From NCBI GenBank assembly GCA_030847615.1, contig JAUMIR010000002.1, positions 195,221,809 to 195,285,808 on the forward strand: a DNA stretch of 64,000 nucleotides, read 5' to 3'. Numbering within the stretch: the stretch's first letter is position 1; every line of letters begins with the position of its first letter. This DNA comes from Gambelia wislizenii. Its lineage: Eukaryota > Chordata > Lepidosauria > Squamata > Crotaphytidae. The notes beneath the pieces were generated by a model, which did no database searches, had not been told where the DNA came from, and saw nothing but the letters and a program-made list of their open reading frames with translations. Positions 63,201 to 64,000 of this stretch are shown here, piece after piece. Both the position numbers and the translations under genes were made by a program.

Positions 63201-64000
63201 ATGTTTCTCTTTCTCTCTTTGAACACCTCAGGAGCGCCTCAGTTTGACTCATCAGAGGAGGCAGCTTGAACAGCTGCGGATGGGACTCCCAAACAACAAT
63301 CCACTGTTATTCCAGACCTTGCCCCAGATGCCAGTACCAGGAGCTCAGGCCAACATAATCTCCAACATGCACTGTAAGTAGTTCCACAGCCACTAAAAAT
63401 CCCCTTAGGAGAACTGACAGAAGGAAGAAGAGTAATGGTGCAAAATGCCCTCCTCCATACACGAAAAGCATTCACGGCATTGCACAACACTGCCATTAAA
63501 GATATAGTCTTAAGCTAGAGGTAAAAAACTAATAGGGAAGAATGCACTTCAATAAAGAATGCTTCTGTAGCTGTATTTAAAAATAAATATAGCATTAATA
63601 TAGTCAATTTTCCTCCCTTTTTGAACTTAACAAAGACCACAGACATTCTTTTTAAGTAGCCACATGGCAAATGAAGAAACTGATTCAGGGCTCCACATCT
63701 GGATGCATGACTTTATAATTTATTGGTTGTGTGGCCCCTTTGATCCAGAAATGTCCTTCCACAGAAACACAGAACATAGAATTTTGCAAGGCCAAATTCA
63801 TTGGATCTGATTCACAGAACTGATGTCAAGATGCCCTCAACGAGAGAACTGCAAACTCTGTCTATCTTTTCGCAGGAGACACCCTGCATGTTGTATCTGT
63901 ATAGGAAACACTTGCCTTGTTACTACACCAAAGCTTATTTTCTTTCCAGATTTGTCTGTTCCTGTGAATAATCTTCCTAAAGTCAATCCTGGGAACCCTG
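11619..64000 (+). CDS. FBF1: FBF1, Fas-binding factor 1 (28 coding exons, open at both ends)
   Basis: The joined exons (listed separately) give one uninterrupted frame of about 1,137 codons. Recalled similarity to mammalian FBF1 covers the whole length: an acidic N-terminus ([14 protein letters not shown]), [13 protein letters not shown], the LDELLGRG block, [13 protein letters not shown], and a long glutamine/glutamate-rich coiled coil from codon 589 onward containing KMEARLNEQ. In mammals and worms the protein sits on transition fibres (distal appendages), where it helps intraflagellar-transport particles enter the cilium; in epithelia it was also described as the junction/keratin-linked protein Albatross. 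Human FBF1 is about 1,130 residues; this copy is longer, partly through a duplicated exon. The first visible codon follows a phase-0 acceptor, so the ATG lies upstream. The C-terminus is past 64000. The gene name is secure; individual exon use is inferred from splice signals only. Confidence 0.95.
11873..11914 (+). CDS. FBF1: FBF1 visible exon 2
   Basis: This 42-nt exon lies between TTGTAG and GTAAAT. With the base carried over it encodes [14 protein letters not shown], an acidic and leucine-rich motif. It ends in phase 1. Confidence 0.92.
11915..13057 (+). other. FBF1: FBF1 intron between exons 2 and 3
   Basis: No recognisable repeat, RNA gene or conserved frame was seen in this 1.1-kb intron. 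Confidence 0.5.
13058..13142 (+). CDS. FBF1: FBF1 visible exon 3
   Basis: This 85-nt exon lies between TTCTTAG and GTGAGT. It encodes [12 protein letters not shown] followed by a glycine/serine-rich stretch ending TSQTSK. It continues the acidic N-terminus and ends in phase 2. Confidence 0.9.
13447..13507 (+). CDS. FBF1: FBF1 visible exon 4
   Basis: This 61-nt exon lies between TTTCAG and GTGAGA. It encodes [21 protein letters not shown], matching the human block with LLGDDVFSTMAGLEEADAE. It ends in phase 0. Confidence 0.94.
13880..13930 (+). CDS. FBF1: FBF1 visible exon 5
   Basis: This 51-nt, 17-codon exon lies between CTTAAG and GTAAAT and is in phase 0 at both ends. It encodes [17 protein letters not shown], corresponding to human SEADPQALLQAMK. 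Confidence 0.93.
14025..14169 (+). CDS. FBF1: FBF1 visible exon 6 (GC donor)
   Basis: This 145-nt exon has acceptor TGCTAG. It encodes [19 protein letters not shown] and a lysine/proline-rich tail ending TTINEK, matching human DLDGMDADILGLKKSNSAP. The only donor that keeps the frame to exon 7 is AAAAAG|GCAAGG, a GC-AG intron. The intron before it is only 94 nt long. Confidence 0.9.
14270..14458 (+). repeat. tRNA-headed SINE (Sauria-like), well preserved
   Basis: A-box-like GGCATAGTGATTTG, B-box GTTCGAATCCCC, CACTGGGTTATCTTGG core and a BovB-like AAGTTGGAAATGACTTGATG tail followed by ACAACAA. It lies in the FBF1 intron after exon 6. Confidence 0.85.
14470..15911 (+). other. FBF1: Remainder of FBF1 intron between exons 6 and 7
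   Basis: No confident repeat or gene was identified. A segment at about 15340-15570 has some inverted similarity, possibly a decayed MITE. Confidence 0.35.
15912..15995 (+). CDS. FBF1: FBF1 visible exon 7
   Basis: This 84-nt exon lies between CATACAG and GTAATG and is in phase 1 at both ends. It encodes a serine-rich, weakly conserved segment ([20 protein letters not shown], then LKPKLSFE). Support comes from splice signals and frame rather than strong similarity. Confidence 0.8.
16405..17160 (+). mobile_element. L2 LINE fragment interrupted by a CR1 3' end
   Basis: The plus strand carries remnants of L2 RT coding sequence: [40 protein letters not shown], then LAFSTTDHG after the interruption. 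Frames are broken. L2 similarity stops at about 16740 and resumes at about 16944. Confidence 0.75.
16740..16943 (+). mobile_element. CR1 LINE 3' end inserted in L2
   Basis: GGCCATCTGTCAGGGATGC, TTCCTGCATGGCAGGGG and the terminal GATTCTATGATTCTATG octamers are the standard CR1 3' end. It splits the L2 fragment, so it is the younger insertion. Confidence 0.85.
17282..17401 (+). CDS. FBF1: FBF1 visible exon 8
   Basis: This 120-nt exon lies between CCTCAG and GTAGTG and is in phase 1 at both ends. It encodes [20 protein letters not shown] and a basic tail ending TVKEK. It corresponds to human EDPLRGLLSYDE. Confidence 0.93.
17530..17720. repeat. Degenerate interspersed repeat, class uncertain
   Basis: The GAGTCCTGTTGGATCACTCCAAAAG...TAGTCCAGCATCTTGTTTCCC pattern resembles a widespread sauropsid repeat with a 'gctggatcaggccaaaggcc' core. 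I cannot assign the family. Confidence 0.4.
17721..19804 (+). other. FBF1: FBF1 intron between exons 8 and 9, unrecognised part
   Basis: About 2 kb of AT-rich sequence without recognisable coding, RNA or repeat signatures. Confidence 0.4.
19805..19952 (+). CDS. FBF1: FBF1 visible exon 9
   Basis: This 148-nt exon lies between TATCAG and GTAAGC. It encodes [20 protein letters not shown] followed by [11 protein letters not shown], matching human LLFDDGDDIMATLGFGDSPKAE. It ends in phase 2. Confidence 0.94.
20090..20450 (+). repeat. L2 LINE 3' coding remnant
   Basis: The plus strand preserves GLATGACCTACAAAGCC-type sequence ([19 protein letters not shown] in translation) and a C-terminal remnant reading PLDSGTPF. 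This is the end of the L2 polyprotein; frames are decayed. Confidence 0.6.
20597..20674. repeat. Direct tandem duplication of about 39 bp
   Basis: The sequence from TCCTGTTCTCAAATTG to GTTCTGTTAATT is repeated twice head to tail with no differences, indicating a recent local duplication. Confidence 0.9.
21478..21611 (+). CDS. FBF1: FBF1 visible exon 10 (GC donor)
   Basis: This 134-nt exon has acceptor TGGCAG. It encodes the highly conserved [20 protein letters not shown], then [16 protein letters not shown]. The donor that joins in frame to exon 11 is GCAG|GCAAGT, a strong GC donor consensus. This is the second GC-AG intron in the gene. Confidence 0.95.
22360..22580. repeat. Probable palindromic MITE
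   Basis: TTTGAAACCACTTTAACTGCC near the left and GACTACAAATCCCAGGATTCC near the right resemble a common sauropsid hAT-like palindromic element. It is degraded. Confidence 0.4.
22688..22890 (-). repeat. Decayed tRNA-derived SINE
   Basis: On the minus strand TAGCTTAGTGAAACAACAC is followed by a B-box-like region, and the far end reads CCTTATACTGAGTC-like sequence; this is an old sauropsid SINE. A second copy in the opposite direction follows at about 22916-23000. Confidence 0.45.
23132..23272. repeat. hAT-like MITE
   Basis: GGGATGGGGAACCAGTTGCCCT at the left and AGGGCCATAGACTCCCC at the right are imperfect inverted repeats, with GGAGCTGTAGTCCACCAAC in the middle, as in common sauropsid hAT MITEs. 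Confidence 0.5.
23344..23443 (+). CDS. FBF1: FBF1 visible exon 11
   Basis: This 100-nt exon lies between ACACAG and GTAATA. It encodes [20 protein letters not shown], then [10 protein letters not shown], matching human [14 protein letters not shown] and [13 protein letters not shown]. It ends in phase 2. Confidence 0.95.
23536..23973 (+). CDS. FBF1: FBF1 visible exon 12 (largest exon)
   Basis: This 438-nt exon lies between TTGTAG and GTAAGA. It encodes [10 protein letters not shown], a serine/proline-rich linker, the conserved [19 protein letters not shown], and [20 protein letters not shown] (human EDWLSHALSRKKSQ). It ends in phase 2. The following intron holds a full-length antisense L1. 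Confidence 0.95.
24434..28192 (-). CDS. L1 ORF2 protein (endonuclease and reverse transcriptase), 1252 residues
   Basis: The N-terminal apurinic-type endonuclease shows [25 protein letters not shown] and the catalytic LSDHNP at about residues 223-228. The reverse transcriptase carries [14 protein letters not shown], motif [14 protein letters not shown], motif [12 protein letters not shown] and the catalytic FADD at about residues 694-697. A C-terminal zinc-knuckle-like C-x2-C-x7-H-x4-C lies near residues 1116-1134 ([18 protein letters not shown]). Length matches complete vertebrate L1 ORF2. All catalytic motifs visible to me are intact, so it may be retrotransposition-competent. The ATG overlaps the last codons of ORF1. 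Confidence 0.95.
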   Translation of the reverse strand: MSLSVISWNVKGLNTLKKRRQVYHFLEKNKAEIICLQEIRIQQRDSKYLKNQKLGQEFFSLATNKKKGVVIYVDRKYEAKQVLTDNEGHMLGLELNLANVKTYLIAIYTPVENKQKFFTKLQEEMGHLEKGTIILTGDFNGVMDARQDRSGTTNEKQGRLPKVCFELMEEFNIDDVWSKKYQSEKGYTFYSDAHNTMSRLDMFWISKNLFPKIRRMEIIPKLLSDHNPIKMTMILPRKEYTWRFKESMLREESFVDKIKDNIKHYFNENKGKGTKLNVIWDAFKATIRGLFLQRGAEISREERQKNQDLLQKLKIQEDKLRKEPQNSTLKKGIGIIKREINAKMVEEIGIKLKRIKQKQFEYANKTGRWLSYKLKKERDRNGITEIKVAGKILATQKQIEGAFLEFYSSLYKAKTQEDGWHQEMVQYLKENKFADLTDLQKAELAKMFDKEELTTAIKNLKSGKSPGPDGFNEVFYKTFESEIGIHLLELINTIHVEGMPESWKKANIVMIAKEGKDKTDVRNYRPISLLNVDYKIYAFMIANRLKRVLNDIVHKDQNGFLPGRSLTRNIRNLVNTIEFLEKNNERKVAMIFADAEKAFDNVNWSCLKQTVKELGFGQFITANIEKVYVEQKANIIINGEKTQEIEIQKGTRQGCPLSPLLFITILEFLMSKIRRDKGIQGLKVKSQEYKVMAFADDLVVVLEDPNENIEKLIRIMTEFDKFAGFKINRDKTLIVTKNMGKKEQEKIEKISGYKIEKKVRYLGVLISNRNLDLYDNNYRKTWRSIKEDLNKWRKLKLSLLGRISTIKMSVLPKILFLFQNIPILTNQKPFKEWKNDLSEFIWNGRKPRIKWQTLLERTERGGTALPDLSLYYKACCMKWTEEWIKLADSKLLTLEGADLRFGWHAYLGYNKVEVHKDFKSHIVRKALLHNWEKIKIFYNNKLPKWLSPVEAFMGRWGQKGSMNRWLTYADLTKKKGEKILDIKSKEELKEEGWELNWLTYQQINNRFKQDRINPGILEQQMEIDKIIGGEERKKITKYYKLFLSRQLETETVREAMVKWARDVGDVITMEEWEMAWKQTKKFTACQALKENYLKVSNRWYLTPVKMNKVFGAKDKTCWKCGKATGTLMHIFWHCPIMKKYWGKVHEIIQKVLNIQFELNPKLYLLNITTILEKEQERKNWRLILYLTTAARMNAAVKWKNREMPQIDAWLERVLDMRDSDTLTHILNKKPREEVEREWAPLTSYCKKRWNVI
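28183..29265 (-). CDS. L1 ORF1 protein (RNA-binding), 360 residues
   Basis: The protein packages L1 RNA and acts as a nucleic-acid chaperone. Residues about 36-118 form a lysine/glutamate heptad coiled coil (trimerisation). An RRM-like domain follows from about residue 123 ([20 protein letters not shown]), then a basic C-terminal domain with RLGINYRWE. The last 80 residues are an unusual acidic low-complexity tail, including a [20 protein letters not shown] stretch, after an arginine run. I took the first methionine of the frame; a second in-frame Met lies at residue 26. The stop overlaps the ORF2 start by 10 nt. Identity as an L1 ORF1 is clear; activity is not tested. Confidence 0.92.
   Translation of the reverse strand: MASGLRPRAYTVSAVTTTTRRGSTEMPPKQTDINMQILEELKSFKKEIKQELRDFKKEVRQDFEKVNKRLDKMTTELKDIKEDMDNIKSRTTVLESQTENLTKEMEKEKQTSLLQEIRYREKCIKLRGLPERMYENLHERIISPLASFIEEPEENIGQEVDKIFRANSVIAKDRKLPRDIVIVFTRSKYRDKIIQKNYTEKLILDGNEIKIYKDTPVEILRKRQEYKTLTQTLIRLGINYRWERIEGLSCTYRQKRYKINSLEKARDFMEKLEEEERRYHQRRRRRQDNTDGKDNKEDKTVGNTEEVEGKEGCSQKEKSEVLEYQEGNEDKEEDKEGGEEEEEEVAEEEGEDEDEPRLCP
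29266..31004 (-). promoter_or_regulatory. L1 5' UTR / internal promoter region
   Basis: Upstream of ORF1, the minus strand is purine-rich and CpG-containing (many CGTC/GACGG blocks between 29800 and 30130), as expected of an L1 internal promoter. It contains a 41-bp tandem duplication (29437-29477 and 29478-29518). The 5' terminus abuts the target duplication, so the UTR appears complete. Confidence 0.7.
31173..32176. mobile_element. Large inverted-repeat (fold-back) element
   Basis: The left arm 31173-31488 is the reverse complement, with moderate divergence, of the right arm 31859-32176. For example, GTACTTATGTGTACAATGCA in the left arm matches the inverse of TATTGTACACATAAGTACTG in the right arm. 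The spacer is about 370 bp and also contains a diverged third copy of the arm-end motif (about 31778-31830). No coding capacity was found. It resembles a fold-back MITE; the superfamily is unclear. Confidence 0.75.
32361..32438 (+). CDS. FBF1: FBF1 visible exon 13 (first copy of duplicated exon)
   Basis: This 78-nt exon lies between TTATCAG and GTAAGA and is in phase 2 at both ends. It encodes [20 protein letters not shown] and ARLDEH. It lies in the first unit of a roughly 375-bp tandem duplication. Its phase allows inclusion, skipping or mutually exclusive use with exon 14 without a frameshift. Confidence 0.75.
32735..32812 (+). CDS. FBF1: FBF1 visible exon 14 (second copy of duplicated exon)
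   Basis: This 78-nt exon lies between TAATCAG and GTAAGA and is in phase 2 at both ends. It encodes [20 protein letters not shown] and ARLDEH, differing from exon 13 at only a few residues near the start and at one Ser/Ala. Both splice sites are intact. Whether both copies are used in one transcript cannot be told from DNA. Confidence 0.75.
33205..33239. repeat. (ATT)n microsatellite
   Basis: About eleven uninterrupted ATT units at the boundary of the L2 fragment that follows; probably expanded from its 3' tail. Confidence 0.9.
33240..33640 (-). repeat. L2 LINE 3' fragment
   Basis: The minus strand encodes the L2 C-terminal block ending [20 protein letters not shown] and then a long A-rich 3' UTR. 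It is 5'-truncated. Confidence 0.7.
33641..34477 (+). other. FBF1: FBF1 intron between exons 14 and 15, unrecognised part
   Basis: No confident gene or repeat was identified in this stretch. Confidence 0.4.
34478..34575 (+). CDS. FBF1: FBF1 visible exon 15
   Basis: This 98-nt exon lies between TTGAAG and GTGAGA. It encodes [20 protein letters not shown] and [13 protein letters not shown], a serine/threonine/proline-rich linker with little conservation. Frame and splice sites fit; it ends in phase 1. Confidence 0.82.
35164..35237 (+). CDS. FBF1: FBF1 visible exon 16
   Basis: This 74-nt exon lies between CTACAG and GTATGT. It encodes [20 protein letters not shown] then PVHSQ, still in the low-conservation linker. 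It ends in phase 0, and all the coiled-coil exons that follow start from there. Confidence 0.82.
35822..35935 (-). repeat. L2-type LINE 3' tail
   Basis: TTTATTTATTTACCCACTGC...ATCCCAGGGTGGCTAACAAC is the same 3' terminus seen at 3786 and 49960, here 5'-truncated to about 110 bp. Confidence 0.55.
36300..36770. repeat. Compound palindromic element with a duplicated hairpin core
   Basis: Outer inverted arms (CTCCTTCCCAGCCAAGCA on the left, TGCTTGGCTGGGAAGGCAG on the right) enclose two tandem hairpins. Hairpin 1 is at 36422-36520 and hairpin 2 at about 36566-36682; both are built on GAGGTCAGAA(C/T)(A/G)AGGTGCCCAGC and its inverse. Confidence 0.7.
37047..37202 (+). CDS. FBF1: FBF1 visible exon 17 (start of coiled coil)
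   Basis: This 156-nt, 52-codon exon lies between TCTCAG and GTAAGT. After a serine-rich start it encodes [20 protein letters not shown] then [16 protein letters not shown], the first heptads of the coiled coil (human YQKQLLAAQVQLQCSPAELQAELLHSQARLAELEAQ region). Confidence 0.94.
37930..38030 (+). CDS. FBF1: FBF1 visible exon 18
   Basis: This 101-nt exon lies between CTTCAG and GTAATG. It encodes [20 protein letters not shown] then [13 protein letters not shown], matching human VRKLELERAQHELLLGSLQQQHQADLELIESAHR in part. It ends in phase 2. Confidence 0.95.
39064..39886. mobile_element. hAT-like element carrying a CR1 scrap
   Basis: The left CAGCCTTTCACAACC...ACCCTGGAGGAACCC and right GGGGGAACCCTGGTTGAGAAATGCTG are inverted versions of a common reptilian hAT terminus. 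No clear 8-bp duplication is visible. A decayed CR1 piece lies inside at about 39405-39500. Confidence 0.5.
40198..40426. mobile_element. Tigger/mariner-like MITE
   Basis: CAGTTGTCCCTCTG at the left end and AAGGACAACTG at the right end are inverted repeats, flanked by TA on both sides. It is the complete 229-bp form of a family also seen (interrupted) at 47226-56841 and 49742-51274. Confidence 0.85.
40433..40654. mobile_element. Second Tigger-like MITE, adjacent to the first
   Basis: CAGGCTGACCCCTATATCC at the left and ATGGGTATGAGGGCTGACCTG at the right are inverted termini, flanked by TA. Only six bases (TATATA) separate it from the preceding MITE. Confidence 0.75.
40750..40956 (+). CDS. 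FBF1: FBF1 visible exon 19
   Basis: This 207-nt exon lies between GGATAG and GTAAGC. It encodes continuous coiled coil: [20 protein letters not shown], then [20 protein letters not shown], then [20 protein letters not shown]. It ends in phase 2. Two Tigger-like MITEs sit in the intron just upstream. Confidence 0.95.
41212..41319 (+). CDS. FBF1: FBF1 visible exon 20
   Basis: This 108-nt exon lies between ACCTAG and GTAACA. It encodes [20 protein letters not shown] then [15 protein letters not shown], matching human [19 protein letters not shown]. It is in phase 2 at both ends. Confidence 0.95.
41570..41650 (+). repeat. CR1 LINE 3' terminus
   Basis: TGTGTATTCCTGCATGGCAG...CCAATTCTATGATTCTATGA is a short, strongly 5'-truncated CR1 copy. 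Confidence 0.85.
42190..42316. repeat. hAT-like MITE remnant
   Basis: GCAACTCCTAGTAGCC and GGGAGTTGCAGTTCC form the familiar inverted pair of a short sauropsid hAT MITE. Confidence 0.45.
42922..43061 (+). CDS. FBF1: FBF1 visible exon 21
   Basis: This 140-nt exon lies between CTGCAG and GTACAT. It encodes [20 protein letters not shown] then [20 protein letters not shown] and RDEQLR, matching human SLNSIIHQMEKFSSSLHELS. It ends in phase 1. Confidence 0.95.
43195..43480. repeat. Inverted-repeat rich stretch, probable MITE
   Basis: CCTCTAGGGGTTGTGGGGAGGCATTT (left, 43290s) is inverted as AAAATGCCTCCCACATCCCCTAGAGG (right, about 43443-43470). A GGGCC-rich centre lies between. Family unknown. Confidence 0.45.
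43700..43818 (+). CDS. FBF1: FBF1 visible exon 22
   Basis: This 119-nt exon lies between TGAAAG and GTGAGC. It encodes [20 protein letters not shown] then [19 protein letters not shown], one of the most conserved blocks of the protein. It ends in phase 0. Confidence 0.96.
44983..45105 (+). CDS. FBF1: FBF1 visible exon 23
   Basis: This 123-nt, 41-codon exon lies between CTCAAG and GTTAGA and is in phase 0. It encodes [20 protein letters not shown] then [20 protein letters not shown]. The donor AAG|GTTAGA is weaker than its neighbours. Confidence 0.94.
45206..45231. repeat. (GT)n microsatellite
   Basis: About thirteen GT units directly before the 3' tail of a SINE. Confidence 0.9.
45234..45456 (-). 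repeat. 5S rRNA-derived SINE with BovB-type tail
   Basis: On the minus strand the head (45372-45456) matches 5S ribosomal RNA: CATCTGATCTTGGAAGCTAA, GCAGGCTCAGCCTTGG, TAGTACTTGGATGGGAGACC. The body then passes into a Sauria-like tail ending GCCATAAGTCAACAGG. This corresponds to the described 5S-headed squamate SINE class with an RTE tail. It is not a functional 5S gene. Confidence 0.8.
46322..46505 (+). repeat. tRNA-headed SINE, 5' part missing
   Basis: Starts near the B-box (GGGTTTGAATCCACAC) and continues with CACGGGGTGACCTTGGGC and the usual body and tail; it ends about 55 bases before exon 24. Confidence 0.75.
46560..46745 (+). CDS. FBF1: FBF1 visible exon 24
   Basis: This 186-nt, 62-codon exon lies between CCTTAG and GTAAAA and is in phase 0. 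It encodes [20 protein letters not shown], then a stretch with [20 protein letters not shown], ending IMSLAK. It is followed by the gene's largest visible intron (11.8 kb), which is filled with nested transposons. Confidence 0.95.
47560..48385 (+). pseudogene. Decayed L1-type ORF1
   Basis: Two frames make up the remnant. The first (47755-48090) has a coiled coil with [20 protein letters not shown] followed by an RRM-like [14 protein letters not shown]. The second (48104-48385) has the C-terminal domain with [21 protein letters not shown] frameshift near 48090 separates them. Confidence 0.8.
48400..49150 (+). other. Inter-ORF segment of the decayed LINE
   Basis: No open frame of note lies between ORF1 and ORF2 remnants. 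It is unusually long (about 770 bp) for an L1 inter-ORF spacer. Confidence 0.5.
49951..51246 (-). mobile_element. L2 LINE inside MITE B
   Basis: The flanking 7-bp duplication is AACTTCA (49944-49950 and 51247-51253). The 3' end is the L2 tail with CCCGCCCCTCTGCAAGC... and AATACA repeats. Coding remnants of RT run to the truncated 5' end at about 51246. This is the innermost level of the nest. Confidence 0.88.
50206..51238 (-). pseudogene. L2 reverse transcriptase remnant
   Basis: Two minus-strand frames make up the remnant. The first (50828-51238) contains motif B ([20 protein letters not shown]) and the catalytic QYADDTQIY. The second (50206-50808) has the C-terminal part with [30 protein letters not shown] and [14 protein letters not shown] frame break near 50820 separates them. 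The catalytic box itself is intact. Confidence 0.88.
51612..52476. mobile_element. GC-rich MITE (C) with 'GCGTATAAGAC' termini
   Basis: The left TACTGTATACTCCAGCGTAT is inverted at the right as ATACGCCAGAATATATGGTA. Just inside both ends are A/T-rich and G-run blocks (AATTAGGGGG, AAAATTGGGGGG). The interior is GC-rich with a nearly perfect palindrome (51876-51929 against 51937-51990). It has no transposase. Superfamily not assigned. Confidence 0.75.
52648..54292. mobile_element. GC-rich MITE (D), same family, enlarged by internal cargo
   Basis: The termini TACCGTGTATACCGGTATAT and (inverted) TACCGTATATTCCAGCGTAT mark the ends of a 1.65-kb member of the same family as MITE C. The interior 52780-53720 is CpG-rich, non-repetitive-looking sequence; a Tigger-type fragment follows at about 53933-54160. 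Confidence 0.7.
52780..53720. other. CpG-rich cargo inside MITE D
   Basis: About 940 bp with high GC and many CpGs, and several overlapping open frames on both strands (the longest 191 codons on the minus strand, 52738-53313). These frames are proline/serine/arginine-rich and not recognisable. It could be a captured CpG island or first exon, or simply GC-rich repeat sequence. Confidence 0.35.
54437..54704. mobile_element. Hairpin MITE (E), nearly perfect palindrome
   Basis: This 268-bp element has arms of about 115 bp (54437-54551 and 54589-54704) that are about 90% inverted copies of each other. It begins GGACTTTTTTGGATGTC and ends GACGTCCGAAAAAGTCC. It is flanked by TAT on both sides (54434-54436, 54705-54707), a possible 3-bp duplication. 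It lies in the ORF2 remnant of the old LINE. Confidence 0.85.
56434..56460. repeat. Short tandem repeat (CATTGTA)n
   Basis: Three to four copies of a 7-bp unit in the 3' UTR of the decayed LINE. Confidence 0.8.
57120..57966 (+). mobile_element. CR1 LINE 3' fragment, split by a 252-bp element
   Basis: CR1 C-terminal coding remnant ([22 protein letters not shown], then [20 protein letters not shown]) and the standard TTCCTGCATGGCAGGGGGTT 3' end, finishing in TCTATGATTC. It is interrupted at 57408-57659. Confidence 0.85.
57408..57659. mobile_element. Short retroelement-like insertion in CR1 with 12-bp target duplication
   Basis: A perfect duplication ATTTGAAGGGAT lies at 57396-57407 and 57660-57671. 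The element has about 44-bp inverted arms (TTTCCGTGGGTGTTTTCC on the left, its inverse near 57600-57622 on the right) and ends GTGAAAGCCTTCGACTTCAC, a terminus I associate with abundant reptilian elements, possibly Penelope-like. It contains CTGAAGA (57534-57540) and GAAAC (57561-57565), spaced like a decayed hammerhead core. Confidence 0.6.
57967..58561 (+). other. FBF1: End of FBF1 intron between exons 24 and 25
   Basis: AT-rich sequence with no recognisable gene; a few scattered A-rich tracts suggest old LINE tails. Confidence 0.4.
58562..58738 (+). CDS. FBF1: FBF1 visible exon 25
   Basis: This 177-nt, 59-codon exon lies between TATTAG and GTAAGA and is in phase 0. It encodes [20 protein letters not shown], then [20 protein letters not shown] and [10 protein letters not shown], matching human EQAELKIRASELRAEEKQLA. 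Confidence 0.96.
58840..58977 (+). CDS. FBF1: FBF1 visible exon 26
   Basis: This 138-nt, 46-codon exon lies between CCATAG and GTGAGC and is in phase 0. It encodes [20 protein letters not shown] then a glutamine-rich coil ending EEEHLHQ. The intron between exons 25 and 26 is only 101 nt, the second-shortest seen in the gene. Confidence 0.95.
59722..60528 (-). pseudogene. C-terminal part of the LINE polyprotein
   Basis: This 268-codon frame begins [20 protein letters not shown], the usual post-RT 'YGAEIW' segment. It ends after a knuckle [21 protein letters not shown]. It is separated from the RT frame by a break near 60600. Confidence 0.85.
60646..62056 (-). pseudogene. Reverse transcriptase remnant of the LINE
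   Basis: The frame 60646-61545 has [35 protein letters not shown], motif [14 protein letters not shown], motif [21 protein letters not shown] and the catalytic [11 protein letters not shown], all intact. The upstream frame 61442-62056 holds the endonuclease-RT linker ([14 protein letters not shown]) and [16 protein letters not shown] frameshift near 61500 separates them. Confidence 0.85.
62355..62511. mobile_element. Palindromic MITE
   Basis: CTTGTAGCACCTTCGAAACT at the left and AGTCTCAAAGGTGCTACAAG at the right are the outer parts of arms of about 60 bp (AGAAAGAAGTTGGTAGCATA and its inverse). This foldback is common in sauropsid genomes; its superfamily was not determined from the sequence. 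Confidence 0.75.
62512..63231 (+). other. FBF1: FBF1 intron between exons 26 and 27, remaining part
   Basis: No confident gene or repeat was seen. Confidence 0.4.
63232..63373 (+). CDS. FBF1: FBF1 visible exon 27
   Basis: This 142-nt exon lies between CCTCAG and GTAAGT. It encodes [20 protein letters not shown], the last heptads of the coil, then a proline/asparagine-rich segment ending IISNMH. It corresponds to human EHLSLAQQRLQLDRARQDLP. It ends in phase 1. Confidence 0.92.
63374..63949 (+). other. FBF1: FBF1 intron between exons 27 and 28
   Basis: A 576-bp intron with standard GTAAGT donor and TTTCCAG acceptor; nothing else recognised. Confidence 0.6.
63950..64000 (+). CDS. FBF1: FBF1 visible exon 28 (cut by window end)
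   Basis: The acceptor TTTCCAG is followed by an open frame encoding [17 protein letters not shown] up to the last base of the window. The exon continues past 64000. The segment is in the variable region after the coiled coil, so it is supported mainly by splice site and frame. Confidence 0.75.

Noticed and set aside
1..64000. CRISPR array, operon or bacterial-type system
   Set aside because: No direct repeats with spacers and no compact gene organisation; the DNA is clearly intron-rich vertebrate sequence.

Overview
The window is intron-rich vertebrate genomic DNA, almost certainly from a squamate reptile (probably a lizard). The host gene has GT-AG and GC-AG introns of 0.1-12 kb. The repeats are the usual squamate mix: CR1, L2, L1 and BovB-like LINEs, tRNA-headed and 5S-rRNA-headed SINEs with BovB-type tails, and many small hAT-like and Tigger/mariner-like DNA transposons. 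Nothing prokaryotic or viral was recognised.

One host gene is recognisable: FBF1 (Fas-binding factor 1, also called Albatross), a component of the centriolar distal appendages and transition fibres at the base of the cilium. It lies on the + strand. I traced 28 coding exons by hand from 11619 to the window edge. Every exon has AG/GT (or GC) borders, and all phases join into one open frame of about 1,137 codons. The start codon lies in an upstream exon that I could not place firmly, and the 3' end is beyond the window. A CpG-rich segment at about 4530-4850, with ETS-, CRE- and ZNF143-like motifs, is the best promoter candidate. The first 600 bases may be the 3' end of an upstream gene; ACOX1 is what mammalian gene order would predict, but no coding sequence supports it.

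Layout: 1-4.5 kb holds BovB, SINE and L2 debris and a Tigger-type MITE. The stretch 4.5-11.6 kb holds the CpG-rich segment, a hAT-like MITE, a SINE and a CR1 LINE split by a hAT-like insertion. The stretch 11.6-24 kb holds FBF1 exons 1-12 (acidic N-terminal half). The stretch 24.1-31.0 kb is a full-length antisense L1 with both ORFs open and a 14-bp target-site duplication, followed by a fold-back element at 31.2-32.2 kb. The stretch 32.3-33.1 kb is a tandem duplication that copies one FBF1 exon. The stretch 34.5-46.7 kb holds exons 15-24 (proline/serine linker, then coiled coil). The stretch 46.7-58.6 kb is a single intron containing a transposon nest four levels deep. The stretch 58.6-64 kb holds exons 25-28, with a LINE inserted into a SINE between exons 26 and 27.

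The observations most worth a second look are the in-frame tandem exon duplication, the intact antisense L1, the nested-transposon intron with a GC-rich cargo inside one MITE, two GC-AG introns in one gene, and several long palindromes. I found no evidence of a novel multi-gene system.
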